From: Burkholderia oklahomensis C6786
GTDB taxonomy: Bacteria; Pseudomonadota; Gammaproteobacteria; Burkholderiales; Burkholderiaceae
Assembly: GCF_000959365.1 (NCBI RefSeq)
Contig: NZ_CP009556.1
Coordinates: 1,054,001-1,118,000, forward strand
DNA length: 64,000 nucleotides
Reading direction: 5' to 3'
A program made the translations under genes and the position numbers. Numbering within the stretch: the stretch's first letter is position 1; every line of letters starts with the position of its first letter. Below, piece after piece: positions 20,251-28,185 of the stretch. The notes beneath the pieces are model-generated. The model had not been told where the DNA came from. It saw only the letters and a list, made by a program, of their open reading frames with translations, and made no database searches.

Positions 20251-21177
20251 TTACGCGCCCGCGGGATGCGACGACGCCTCGCGCACGACGTCGATCACGC
20301 GTTGCCGGAACCACTGGTGTGCGCGGTCGAGCTCGCGCGACTCGTGCCAGTACGCGAAGATTGGATAGGGCTTCAGCCGCAGCGGCAGCGGCTGGGCCGC
20401 GATCGGCAGCAGCCGCGTCATCCGGAGCGCGTACGAGCGCGGCAGCGTCAGCAGCAAATCGCCCGACGCCGCGATCTGGCAAGCGGCGAAGTAGTGCTGG
20501 CAGACGAGCTGGATCTGCCGGAAGCGGCCGTCGGCGCCGAGCAGCACGTCGAGCGTATGCGGCTCGCCGAGCGGCGACACCGTCACGTGCCGCGCGGCGA
20601 AATAGTCGGCGCGGCGCAGCGGCGCGCCCGCGAGCGGATGGTCGCGCCGCATCGCGACGACGAGCGTGTCGTCGACCACGTACTCGCCGACGATCCGCGG
20701 CCCCGCGGACACGCGGCGCTCGACCGCGAGATCGAGATTGCCGCTGCCGAGTTCGCGCTCGATGTCGGCGACGGGCACACGCCGGCTCACGAGCCGCACG
20801 CCGGGCGCGTCGCGCGCGATCGTCTCGACGAGCTGCGGCAGCGCGATCGATTCGAGCACGTCGCGCACGCCGACGACGAAGCTCATGTCGAGCGCTTCCG
20901 GGCTGAAGCGGGTCTGCGCGCGCGCCGCGTCCTGCAGGCCCTTCAGATGCAGCTGGACGTCCGCGATCACCGCGCGCGTGCGCTCGGTCGGCACGACCTT
21001 GTTGCCCTGCCGCACGAAGAGCGGATCGCCGAAGTGCGCGCGCAGCCGGTTCAGCGCGTGCGTGACGGCCGGCTGCGTCAGGTGCAGCGCACGCGCGGCG
21101 GCGCTGATGCCGCCTTGCACGTAGACCGCGTCGAGCACGCGGAACAGGTTCAGGTCGAGTCGGTGGTCGGGCTGCAT
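20251..21177 (-). CDS. LysR-family transcriptional regulator
   Basis: A 308-residue LysR regulator. The winged helix is at residues ~8-65 (DLNLFRVLDAV, GISAAARALHLTQPAVTHAL) and the periplasmic-binding-like effector domain fills ~90-300. The ATG at 21177 gives the usual short lead before the helix-turn-helix; an in-frame ATG at 21216 would add 13 residues. It is transcribed away from the acyl-CoA operon beginning at 21315, the classic arrangement for a LysR activator of that operon. The co-inducer is unknown, probably a pathway acid or acyl-CoA. Confidence 0.9.
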   Translation of the reverse strand: MQPDHRLDLNLFRVLDAVYVQGGISAAARALHLTQPAVTHALNRLRAHFGDPLFVRQGNKVVPTERTRAVIADVQLHLKGLQDAARAQTRFSPEALDMSFVVGVRDVLESIALPQLVETIARDAPGVRLVSRRVPVADIERELGSGNLDLAVERRVSAGPRIVGEYVVDDTLVVAMRRDHPLAGAPLRRADYFAARHVTVSPLGEPHTLDVLLGADGRFRQIQLVCQHYFAACQIAASGDLLLTLPRSYALRMTRLLPIAAQPLPLRLKPYPIFAYWHESRELDRAHQWFRQRVIDVVREASSHPAGA

Positions 21178-21314
21178 CGGCGTGTCCGGGCGGCTCGCGC
21201 GGTCGCGCGAACCCATCAATGATGTCTATGTCCTCGCATAATAAATATTCATTTCATCGATTGTCGAGGATCGCGTACGCTCGTCTCCATTCGAACCGAC
21301 CACACGGAGACGCC
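21178..21314. promoter_or_regulatory. Divergent promoter, LysR regulator / acyl-CoA operon
   Basis: 137 bases with an AT-rich core at 21233-21260 (CATAATAAATATTCATTTCATCG). This is the expected site for LysR binding and for both promoters. No exact T-N11-A operator was assigned. Confidence 0.5.
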
Positions 21315-22547
21315 ATGGATTTCTCTTCCTCGGCCCGCTGCCGCGAACTGAGCGAGCGCATCGCGGGCTTCATGCGCGACGAGATCGCGCCCGTCGAGGC
21401 GCACTATCTCGAGCAACTGGCGGGCGGCGCGGACTGGCGCCGCTGGCGGCAGCCCGCCGTGATGGAGACGCTGAAGGCGAAGGCCCGCGCGGCCGGCTTG
21501 TGGAATCTGTTCCTGCCGGACGTCGAGCACGGCGGCGCGGGGCTGTCGAACGTCGAGTACGCGCCGCTCGCCGAGCTGATGGGGCATTCGTTCATCGCGC
21601 CCGAAGTGTTCAACTGCAACGCGCCCGATACCGGCAACATGGAAGTGCTCGCGCGCTACGGCTCGCCCGAGCAGCGCCGCCGCTGGCTCGCGCCGCTCCT
21701 TGCCGGCGAGATCCGGTCGGCGTTCTGCATGACGGAGCCCGAGGTCGCGTCGTCGGACGCGACGAACATGCGGGCGACGGCGACGATCGACGGCGACGAA
21801 ATCGTGCTGAACGGCCGGAAGTGGTGGTCGACCGGCATCGGCCATCCGCTCGCGCGCGTCGTGATCTTCATGGGGCTCACCGATCCGGACGCGGAGCCGC
21901 ATCGCCGGCACACGATGGTGCTGTGTCCGCTCGACGCGCCGGGCGTGACGATCGAGCGGATGCTGCCCGTGTTCAACGCGTACGACGAGCCGTCGGGCCA
22001 CGGCGAAGTCAGCTTCGCGAACGTGCGGCTGCCGGCGTCGAACGTGATCCTCGGGCCGGGCCGCGGCTTCGAGATCGCGCAGGGCCGGCTCGGGCCGGGC
22101 CGCATCCACCATTGCATGCGTGCGCTCGGCGCGGCGGAGAAGGCGCTCACGCTGCTCTGCGCGCGCGCGACGACGCGCACCGCGTTCGGCAAGCCGCTCG
22201 CCAAGCTCGGCGGCAACGGCGACGTCGTCGCGAACCTGCGGATGGCGATCGAGCAGGCGCGCCTGTTGACGCTGAAGGCCGCATGGACGATCGACACGCA
22301 GGGCGTGAAGGCGGCGCTGTCGCTGATCTCGCAGATCAAGGTCGTCGTGCCGACGGTCGCGCAGCAGGCGGCCGACGCGGCGATCCAGATCCACGGCGGC
22401 GCGGGCCTGTCGAACGACTTCCCGCTCGCGGCGCTCTACGCGTACGCGCGCATCCTGCGGATCGCGGACGGGCCGGACGAGGTGCATCGCGCGGTCGTCG
22501 CGAAGCTCGAGGCGAAGCGGCAGCTCGCCGCCGCGGAGCGCGCATGA
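21315..22547 (+). CDS. Acyl-CoA dehydrogenase family protein (ACAD10/11, LvaC-like)
   Basis: A 410-residue acyl-CoA dehydrogenase-fold flavoprotein. FAD/substrate motifs are FCMTEPEVASSDATNM (residues ~137-152) and QIHGGAGLSNDFPLA near the end. Where ordinary acyl-CoA dehydrogenases carry the catalytic Glu (YEG), this protein has ADGPDEVH, the pattern of the ACAD10/11 branch, which acts on phosphorylated 4-hydroxyacyl-CoAs rather than by plain alpha,beta-dehydrogenation. It is the first gene of a six-gene operon and overlaps the next gene (ATGA), which encodes the matching kinase. The role is inferred from the family and this pairing. Confidence 0.9.
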   Translation: MDFSSSARCRELSERIAGFMRDEIAPVEAHYLEQLAGGADWRRWRQPAVMETLKAKARAAGLWNLFLPDVEHGGAGLSNVEYAPLAELMGHSFIAPEVFNCNAPDTGNMEVLARYGSPEQRRRWLAPLLAGEIRSAFCMTEPEVASSDATNMRATATIDGDEIVLNGRKWWSTGIGHPLARVVIFMGLTDPDAEPHRRHTMVLCPLDAPGVTIERMLPVFNAYDEPSGHGEVSFANVRLPASNVILGPGRGFEIAQGRLGPGRIHHCMRALGAAEKALTLLCARATTRTAFGKPLAKLGGNGDVVANLRMAIEQARLLTLKAAWTIDTQGVKAALSLISQIKVVVPTVAQQAADAAIQIHGGAGLSNDFPLAALYAYARILRIADGPDEVHRAVVAKLEAKRQLAAAERA

Positions 22548-23620
22548 GCGTGCGCCTCGACGATGCGCGCGACGTGCGCGACGAAGACCGGCTCGACGCG
22601 GCGAAGCTCGACGCATATCTGAAGTCGCGGATCGAAGGTCTGGCCGGCGAGCCGCGAATCCGGCAGTTCCACGGCGGCGCATCGAATCTGACCTACCTGA
22701 TCGGCTATGGCGAACGCGAGATGGTGCTGCGGCGGCCGCCCGCCGGCGCGAAGGCGGGCGCCGCGCACGACATGCTGCGCGAAGCGTCGGTGATGGCGGC
22801 GCTCAAGCCCGACTATCGCTACGTGCCGGCGATCCTCGCGCGCTGCGACGACCTCGCGGTGCTCGGCAGCGAGTTCTACGCGATGGAGCGCATCGCCGGC
22901 GTGATCCTGCGGCGCGAACTGCCGGCCGGGCTGGCGCTCGACCGGGACGGCGTGCGCAGGCTGTGCGAGAGCTTCGTCGATCGCCTGATCGAGCTGCACG
23001 CGATCGACGCGTCGCGCGCGGAAGTCGCGGCGCTCGGCAAGGGCGAAGGCTACGTCGCGCGGCAATTGAGCGGCTGGGGCGAGCGCTGGCGCAAGGCGCT
23101 CACCGACGGCACGAACCCGTGCGACGACGTGCTCGCGTGGCTCGAGCGCAACCGCCCGGCGCGCGAGAGCCGCATCTGCGCGATCCACAACGATTATCGC
23201 TTCGACAACGTCGTGCTCGATCCGGCCGATCCGCTGTCGATCGTCGGCGTGCTCGACTGGGAGATGGCGACGCTCGGCGATCCGCTGATGGATCTCGGCG
23301 GCTCGCTCGCGTACTGGGTGCAGGCCGACGACGATCCCGCGTTCGTCGCGATGCGCCGCCAGCCGACCCACGCGGACGGGATGATGACGCGCCGCGAGAT
23401 CGTCGACTACTACGGCGCGCGCACGGGGCTCGACGTCGGCGGCTTCGGGTTCTACGAAGTGTTCGGACTGTTCCGGCTAATGGTGATCGCGCAGCAGATC
23501 TATCGGCGCTTCGTGCTCGGCCATACGACGAACGAGCAGTTCGCGGGCTTCGGCGCGGCGGTCCGCTATCTCGGCGAGCGCTGCCGGCGCGTGATCGCGG
23601 CGGCCGGGAGCGCGCGATGA
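22544..23620 (+). CDS. APH-family phosphotransferase (candidate 4-hydroxyacyl-CoA kinase, LvaA/ACAD10-11 type)
   Basis: A 358-residue kinase-fold protein. The catalytic loop reads HNDYRFDNVVLD (residues ~211-222) and the metal-binding Asp is in GVLDWEMATLGDPLMDL (~232-248), so both key Asp residues are intact. It overlaps the dehydrogenase gene by four bases and is itself overlapped by the phosphatase gene. In human ACAD10/11 the same kinase domain is fused to the same dehydrogenase, and in Pseudomonas LvaA/LvaC they are separate; both phosphorylate the 4-hydroxyl of acyl-CoAs. By analogy this enzyme likely primes a hydroxyacyl-CoA. It is not an antibiotic resistance gene by context. Confidence 0.88.
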   Translation: MSVRLDDARDVRDEDRLDAAKLDAYLKSRIEGLAGEPRIRQFHGGASNLTYLIGYGEREMVLRRPPAGAKAGAAHDMLREASVMAALKPDYRYVPAILARCDDLAVLGSEFYAMERIAGVILRRELPAGLALDRDGVRRLCESFVDRLIELHAIDASRAEVAALGKGEGYVARQLSGWGERWRKALTDGTNPCDDVLAWLERNRPARESRICAIHNDYRFDNVVLDPADPLSIVGVLDWEMATLGDPLMDLGGSLAYWVQADDDPAFVAMRRQPTHADGMMTRREIVDYYGARTGLDVGGFGFYEVFGLFRLMVIAQQIYRRFVLGHTTNEQFAGFGAAVRYLGERCRRVIAAAGSAR

Positions 23621-24306
23621 CCGAGCTGTTCCTGATCCGCCACGCGCAGGCGAGCTTCGACGCGGCCGACTACGACTGCCTGTCGCCGCTCGGCGACGAG
23701 CAGTCGGCGCGGCTCGGCGCATGGATGGCGCGCGGCGCGCGGCGGCCCGGGCTGATTGCGACGGGCACGCTGCGCCGTCATGCGCAGACGGCGGACGGCT
23801 GCGTGCGTGCGGCGGGCGTCGATGCGCCGCGGCTCGCGCTCGCCGGCCTCGACGAACTCGACGCGGACGAGCTGATCGCGCGCCACCGGCCCGAGTTCGC
23901 GACGCGCGACGCGCTCCTGCGCGCGATGGCGGGCGAAGCCGATCCGCGCCGCGCGTTCCAGGCGCTGTTCGCGGCGGCCGTCGCGCGCTGGACGGGTGGC
24001 GCGCACGACGGCGACTACGGCTGCCCGTGGCCCGAGTTCCGCGAACGCACGCTCGCGGCATGGGACGCGCTCGCGCGGCGGCAGGCGCGCGAGATCTGGG
24101 CGTTCACGTCGGGCGGGCCGATCGGCGTGATCGTCGCGACGCTGTTCGGCGTGCCCGTCGAGCGCAGCTTCGAGCTCGCGTGGCCGCTCGTCAACACGAG
24201 CGTGAGCCGGATCCGGATCGGCCGCGGCGGCGCGCGCGTGACGACGTACAACGGCTGGCCGCACCTCGACGGCGCGGACGGCGAGCGGCTCGTCACGCAT
24301 CGCTGA
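23617..24306 (+). CDS. Histidine phosphatase (phosphoglycerate-mutase-like) family protein
   Basis: A 229-residue member of the histidine phosphatase superfamily. The phospho-accepting histidine is in FLIRHAQASF (residues ~5-14), with RHA-Q in place of the more common RHG-E, and a second conserved region around EIWAFTSGGPIGV lacks the usual His (SGG for SHG), so activity may be altered. It overlaps the kinase gene by four bases (ATGA), which implies a linked role, for example removing phosphate from an intermediate or a dead-end product. A housekeeping glycolytic role is unlikely given the motif changes. Confidence 0.85.
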   Translation: MTELFLIRHAQASFDAADYDCLSPLGDEQSARLGAWMARGARRPGLIATGTLRRHAQTADGCVRAAGVDAPRLALAGLDELDADELIARHRPEFATRDALLRAMAGEADPRRAFQALFAAAVARWTGGAHDGDYGCPWPEFRERTLAAWDALARRQAREIWAFTSGGPIGVIVATLFGVPVERSFELAWPLVNTSVSRIRIGRGGARVTTYNGWPHLDGADGERLVTHR

Positions 24307-24341
24307 TTCCTTTTTCCTTCATCGATTGCAGGATATTCTCC

Positions 24342-25112
24342 ATGACCGCACCCAACCTGTTCGACCTGTCAGGAAAGATCGCCGTCGTCACCGGCGGGAG
24401 CCGCGGCATCGGCGCGGACGCCGCGAAGCTGCTCGGCGCGTGCGGCGCGCACGTCGTCGTCACGAGCCGGCGCATCGACGATTGCCGCGCGATCGCCAAC
24501 GAGATCGTCGAGGCGGGCGGCTCGGCCGAGGCGGCCGCGTGCCACATCGGCGAGCTCGACCAGATCGATGCGCTCTTCGCGGCGCTCGAAGCGAAGCACG
24601 GCCGGCTCGACGTGCTCGTCAACAACGCGGCGACGAATCCGTATTACGGGCCGATCGTCGACACGGACCTCGGCGCGTTCCAGAAGACCGTCGACGTGAA
24701 CATCCGCGGCTACTTCTTCATGTCGAGCCGCGGCGCGAAGCTGATGGCGAAGGGCGGCGGCGGATCGATCGTCAACGTCGCGTCGGTGAACGGCGTGATT
24801 CCCGGCTACTGGCAAGGCATCTACTCGATCACGAAGGCCGCGGTGATCTCGATGACGAAGGCGTTCGCGATCGAATGCGCGGCGAGCGGCGTGCGCTGCA
24901 ACGCGCTGCTGCCGGGGCTGACCGACACGAAATTCGCGTCGGCGCTGACGCAGACGCCCGACGTGCTGAAGCAGGTGCTCGCGCACGTGCCGATGCGGCG
25001 CGCCGCGCAGCCGTCGGAGATGGCGGGCGCGGTGCTGTATCTTGCGTCGGCGGCGTCGAGCTATACGACGGGCGCGGTGCTCAACGTCGACGGCGGCTAT
25101 CTGTCCGTCTGA
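24342..25112 (+). CDS. Short-chain dehydrogenase/reductase
   Basis: A 256-residue classical SDR. Motifs: TGGSRGIG (residues ~18-25), NNAAT (~94), catalytic Ser in NVASVNG (~147) and YSITK (~161-165). The C-terminal GAVLNVDGGYLSV is typical of FabG-like enzymes. TSRR after the second strand favours NADP(H). It starts 35 bases after the phosphatase gene in the same operon. In the 4-hydroxyacyl-CoA context it could oxidise a 3-hydroxyacyl intermediate. The substrate is not readable. Confidence 0.9.
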   Translation: MTAPNLFDLSGKIAVVTGGSRGIGADAAKLLGACGAHVVVTSRRIDDCRAIANEIVEAGGSAEAAACHIGELDQIDALFAALEAKHGRLDVLVNNAATNPYYGPIVDTDLGAFQKTVDVNIRGYFFMSSRGAKLMAKGGGGSIVNVASVNGVIPGYWQGIYSITKAAVISMTKAFAIECAASGVRCNALLPGLTDTKFASALTQTPDVLKQVLAHVPMRRAAQPSEMAGAVLYLASAASSYTTGAVLNVDGGYLSV

Positions 25113-25215
25113 CTGACGGCGGGGGCGCGCACGCATCGCACGTCGTGCTTCACGCGTGCGCGCGCGTGCGTGAACATCGACGCGTGCGCGAACATCGAAA
25201 CAACCAGGAGTGTTC

Positions 25216-26007
25216 ATGACGAAGAACTTGGCGCTGCGTCTTGCCGGCAAGCGTGCGTTCATCACCGGCGCGGCGGGCGGCCTCGGGCGCGCGATCGCGC
25301 GGCGGATGGCCGAGCAGGGCGCGGCAGTGTTCCTGACCGACATCGCCGACGCGGCCGTGCTCGACGCGTTCGCGGCCGAGCTGAACGAAGCGGCGGGCGC
25401 GTGCGTCGCGTGGGCGGCCGTGCAGGACGTCGCCGACGAAGCGCAATGGCAGTCGCGGCTCGCGCAGGCGAACGACGCGCTGGGCGGGCTGTCGGTGCTC
25501 GTGCACAACGCGGGCGTCGGCTCGTTCGGCGCAATCGGGCAGATCGAGCGCGACGAATGGCGGCGCGTGATGGCGATCAACGTCGAGAGCATCGTGCTCG
25601 GCACGAAGCACGCGCTGCCGTATCTGGAGGCGGGCGCACCCGCGTCGATCGTCAACATCTCGTCGGTCGCCGCGTTCAAGCAGGAGCCCGACTACACCGC
25701 GTACAACGCGTCGAAGGCGGCGGTCGCGTCGCTGACGAAGTCGATCGCGGTCGACTGCGCGCGCAGGCAGACAGACGTGCGCTGCAACTCGATCCATCCG
25801 TCGTTCATCATGACGGGCATCGTCGCGCCGGTCGTCCAGCAGTTCGGCGAGAAAGAGGCGGCGCGCAAGCTCGCGCGCGGCGTGCCGATGCGCCGGCTCG
25901 GCGAGCCGGACGACGTCGCGCATGCGGTCGTCTATCTCGCGTCCGACGAGAGCCGCTACGTGACGGGCGCGGAGCTCGTGATCGACGGCGGGATGTGCGC
26001 GGTCTGA
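25216..26007 (+). CDS. Short-chain dehydrogenase/reductase
   Basis: A 263-residue SDR. Motifs: TGAAGGLG (residues ~17-24), HNAGV (~96-100), NISSVA (~146-151) and YNASK (~160-164). An Asp after the second strand (LTDIAD) favours NAD(H), unlike the SDR before it, so the two enzymes may work in different redox directions. The ATG at 25216 follows AGGAG by five bases; a GTG at 25210 is in frame but less likely. It is separated from the first SDR by ~100 bases that contain short GCGTGCGCG-type repeats. Confidence 0.9.
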   Translation: MTKNLALRLAGKRAFITGAAGGLGRAIARRMAEQGAAVFLTDIADAAVLDAFAAELNEAAGACVAWAAVQDVADEAQWQSRLAQANDALGGLSVLVHNAGVGSFGAIGQIERDEWRRVMAINVESIVLGTKHALPYLEAGAPASIVNISSVAAFKQEPDYTAYNASKAAVASLTKSIAVDCARRQTDVRCNSIHPSFIMTGIVAPVVQQFGEKEAARKLARGVPMRRLGEPDDVAHAVVYLASDESRYVTGAELVIDGGMCAV

Positions 26008-26163
26008 TGTCGCGTGCATGCGCCGGCGGCGGGTTCTTGCGAGTCCGTCGGCGTTGAAGAGCCCCGCCGGCGTGGCTGCGGTTCGCGGCAATGCGACAGC
26101 CGCGTTCGCAACGTTCGCGCGCCCCGCATCTTTCCATTCATCGAAATCCTGAAGGTGACGTCC

Positions 26164-27180
26164 ATGTCCACACCCGTCAATCGCCAACTGCGCCTGAAGG
26201 CGCGCCCCGACGGGCGCGTCGGCCAGGAGCACTTCACGCTCGCCGAAGCGCCGCTGCCGGAGCTCGGGCCGGGCGAGATGCTCGTGCGCGTGCTGTATCT
26301 GTCGATGGATCCGACCAATCGCGTCTGGATGAGCGACATCCCGCAATACCTGCCGCCCGTCGCGATCGGCGACGTGATGCGCGCGCTCGGCATCGGGCGC
26401 GTCGTCGCGTCGAACGCGCCGGGCTTCGCCGAGGGCGATCTGGTGCAGGGGCTCGTCGGCTGGCAGGACTACGCGCACGTACGCGCCGACGAAGCCGCGC
26501 AGTACACGAAGCTGCCCGCCGCGCTGGGCCTGCCGCTGCCGCGCCTTCTCGGCGCATGCGGGATGAGCGGGCTCACCGCGTACTACGGGCTGACCGAGAT
26601 CGCGCCGGTGCAGCCGGGCGAGACGCTCGTCGTGTCGGCGGCGGCGGGGTCGGTGGGCTCCGTCGCGGGACAGATCGGCAAGATCCATGGCGCGCGCGTC
26701 GTCGGGATCGCGGGCGGCGCGGACAAGTGCCGCTATCTGACCGAGGAGCTCGGCTTCGACGCGGCCGTCGACTACAAGGCCGACGACTGGAAGCGCGCGC
26801 TGAAGGACGCGACGCCCGACGGCGTGCACGTGAACTTCGAGAACGTCGGCGGCGAGATCATGCGCGCGGTGCTGTCGCGGATGGTGATCGGCGGGCGCGT
26901 CGCGCTGTGCGGCGTGATCGCGAACTACAACAGCGGCCGCCCGTCCGACGACGTCAGCGTGCTGATCGCGAAGCGCCTGACGATGCGCGGCTTCTTGATC
27001 CTCGATTACCGGAAGAGCCGCGAAGCGGTCGCGACGCTCGCGGGCTGGTTGCGCGACGGCCGGCTGAAGGCGGAGGAAACCGTCGCCGACGGGCTGACCA
27101 ACGCGCCCGACGTGCTGAACCGGCTGTTCGACGGCAGCCATCGGGGCAAGCTCGTGCTGCGGGTCGATCCGCAGGCGTGA
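26164..27180 (+). CDS. NADP-dependent MDR oxidoreductase (prostaglandin reductase / 2-alkenal reductase type)
   Basis: A 338-residue zinc-free medium-chain reductase. The N-terminal catalytic domain contains YLSMDPTNRVWM (residues ~44-55), and the Rossmann motif AAAGSVGSVAGQIGK lies at ~160-174, with FENVGGEIMRAVL downstream. The family reduces C=C bonds of enones and 2-alkenals with NADPH. It closes the acyl-CoA operon, starting 156 bases after the second SDR. It may reduce an unsaturated ketone or acyl intermediate, or detoxify by-products. The ATG at 26164 fits the family N-terminus. Confidence 0.92.
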   Translation: MSTPVNRQLRLKARPDGRVGQEHFTLAEAPLPELGPGEMLVRVLYLSMDPTNRVWMSDIPQYLPPVAIGDVMRALGIGRVVASNAPGFAEGDLVQGLVGWQDYAHVRADEAAQYTKLPAALGLPLPRLLGACGMSGLTAYYGLTEIAPVQPGETLVVSAAAGSVGSVAGQIGKIHGARVVGIAGGADKCRYLTEELGFDAAVDYKADDWKRALKDATPDGVHVNFENVGGEIMRAVLSRMVIGGRVALCGVIANYNSGRPSDDVSVLIAKRLTMRGFLILDYRKSREAVATLAGWLRDGRLKAEETVADGLTNAPDVLNRLFDGSHRGKLVLRVDPQA

Positions 27181-27667
27181 CGCGGCCGCGCCGCGCGAAC
27201 GCACCGCTGCGGCGAGCGGCATCATTCCGGCCGCGCGCCCGATCGGCCAGACGACGGGCGCGGTGCTCGTCGCCGCATGCTGCATCGCCGAGCGGGCAAC
27301 GGGCGCGATCGTCGCGCTGTGGATGGGCAGCGCTTTTGCTGGGCTTGCGTGCTGCGCGAGCTTCGCGCGGATGCGTCACGCGGCCGTGGCGGTCGACGCG
27401 GCGTGATTGCCGGATACGCGCGGCGGGGGCGCCGCGGCTCGCGAGCCGTGCGGCGCGAGGCGCGTCTCGCATGCAAGATGAGCGGACATGGATGCGTGTG
27501 CGGCGAATGCGGCGCGTTGCCGTGTGTCGATCGTGGCGCGCGAGATGCGGCGCCGGGCGGAAGCGCGCAAGGGCATCGATGCGCAATGTGGGCGTCGCAT
27601 GCGACGGATCGGCGGCGGCATCGCCGGTGCGATGCGATGCACGGCGGCGGGCCGGACGCATGCCGAC
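27181..27667. other. Gene-free region after the acyl-CoA operon
   Basis: About 490 bases of GC-rich sequence between the MDR gene and the minus-strand terminator at 27668-27701. Frames here are His/Arg/Ala-rich and inconsistent between strands. No gene is supported. Confidence 0.4.
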
Positions 27668-27701
27668 AAAAAAACGCCACGGAGGCTTGCCGTCCGTGGC
27701 G
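27668..27701 (-). terminator. Strong intrinsic terminator, minus strand
   Basis: A nine-base perfect stem (CGCCACGGA, 27675-27683, with TCCGTGGCG, 27693-27701) and nine-base loop, followed in the minus direction by seven consecutive U (27674-27668). It is a textbook intrinsic terminator. No minus-strand coding gene ends nearby (the exporter stop is ~480 bases upstream), so it most likely ends a small RNA. Confidence 0.85.
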
Positions 27702-27792
27702 CGGGAATTCCAGTCAAGGGGGAGGGTGACCGGGGTCTGGCCGCTTTGGCGCGCCGCGCATCCCGAGACGGGAACGCACGGCGTCCTGAGCT
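27668..27792 (-). ncRNA. Candidate small RNA, ~125 nt
   Basis: A transcription unit without a coding frame. It has a sigma-70-like promoter (27799-27827) and the strong terminator at 27668-27701. Predicted parts in order: a short 5' tail, a hairpin around TCCCG-TCT-CGGGA (27755-27780, extended by further pairs past a bulge), a linker with the C-rich stretch CACCCTCCCCCTT (27717-27729 region), and the terminator hairpin. C-rich single strands of this type often pair with ribosome sites of target mRNAs. Existence and targets are inference; no named Burkholderia sRNA was recognised. Confidence 0.5.
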
Positions 27793-27798
27793 GGGTTT

Positions 27799-27827
27799 AT
27801 TGTCGAGAAGCGGCCGAACCAAGTCAA
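27799..27827 (-). promoter_or_regulatory. Candidate sigma-70 promoter of the small RNA
   Basis: On the minus strand TTGACT (27827-27822) and GACAAT (27804-27799) are separated by exactly 17 bases. The -35 matches consensus at five of six positions and the -10 at four of six. It sits at the right distance from the hairpin and terminator to give a ~125 nt transcript. Confidence 0.5.
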
Positions 27828-27888
27828 TTTCGGCAAATTAAGCCAACTTACCGTCCGTTGCAGCGGGGCGTTCGGTATGCTGCCGGCG

Positions 27889-27938
27889 CCGGATTGGCCG
27901 GATTGGCCGGATTGGCCGGATTGGCCGGATTGGCCGGA
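27889..27938. repeat. Nine-base tandem repeat (CCGGATTGG)5
   Basis: Five perfect copies of CCGGATTGG (27889-27933) and a partial sixth (CCGGA). It lies 60 bases upstream of the candidate sRNA promoter. Frames crossing it read as Pro-Asp-Trp or Gly-Gln-Ser repeats and are not supported as genes. Confidence 0.95.
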
Positions 27939-28185
27939 CTTGTCGTCTCGCGTCTGCTTCGATGACTTCGACTGTGTCAACCGCTTCGGCCGCGTAGCGA
28001 TTTCAACAGCAACTGTTTCGAATGCTGCGAGGCATTGCGCGTTCGAGACTTCGGAGCGGCGGCCAAAGACATTGTGGCGCTTCATCGCGCCGACCCGCGC
28101 GGCCGGCGCTGCCGCACGCACGCTGCCGCGCCGTGTTCGCCGCTTCCGAAGCGCCCGCACGGCTTTCCCGCCGCTCGCGTCACTT
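27939..28185. other. Gene-free region upstream of the small RNA promoter
   Basis: About 250 bases between the nine-base repeat and the 3' end of the exporter gene. Nothing further is supported. Confidence 0.35.

Noticed and set aside
22544..23620. Aminoglycoside resistance gene
   Set aside because: The kinase fold is shared, but coupling to an ACAD gene and the operon context point to acyl-CoA metabolism.
25150..27285. A 711-residue open frame antisense to the SDR and MDR genes
   Set aside because: High-GC antisense shadow; the plus-strand genes have intact catalytic motifs and coupled spacing.
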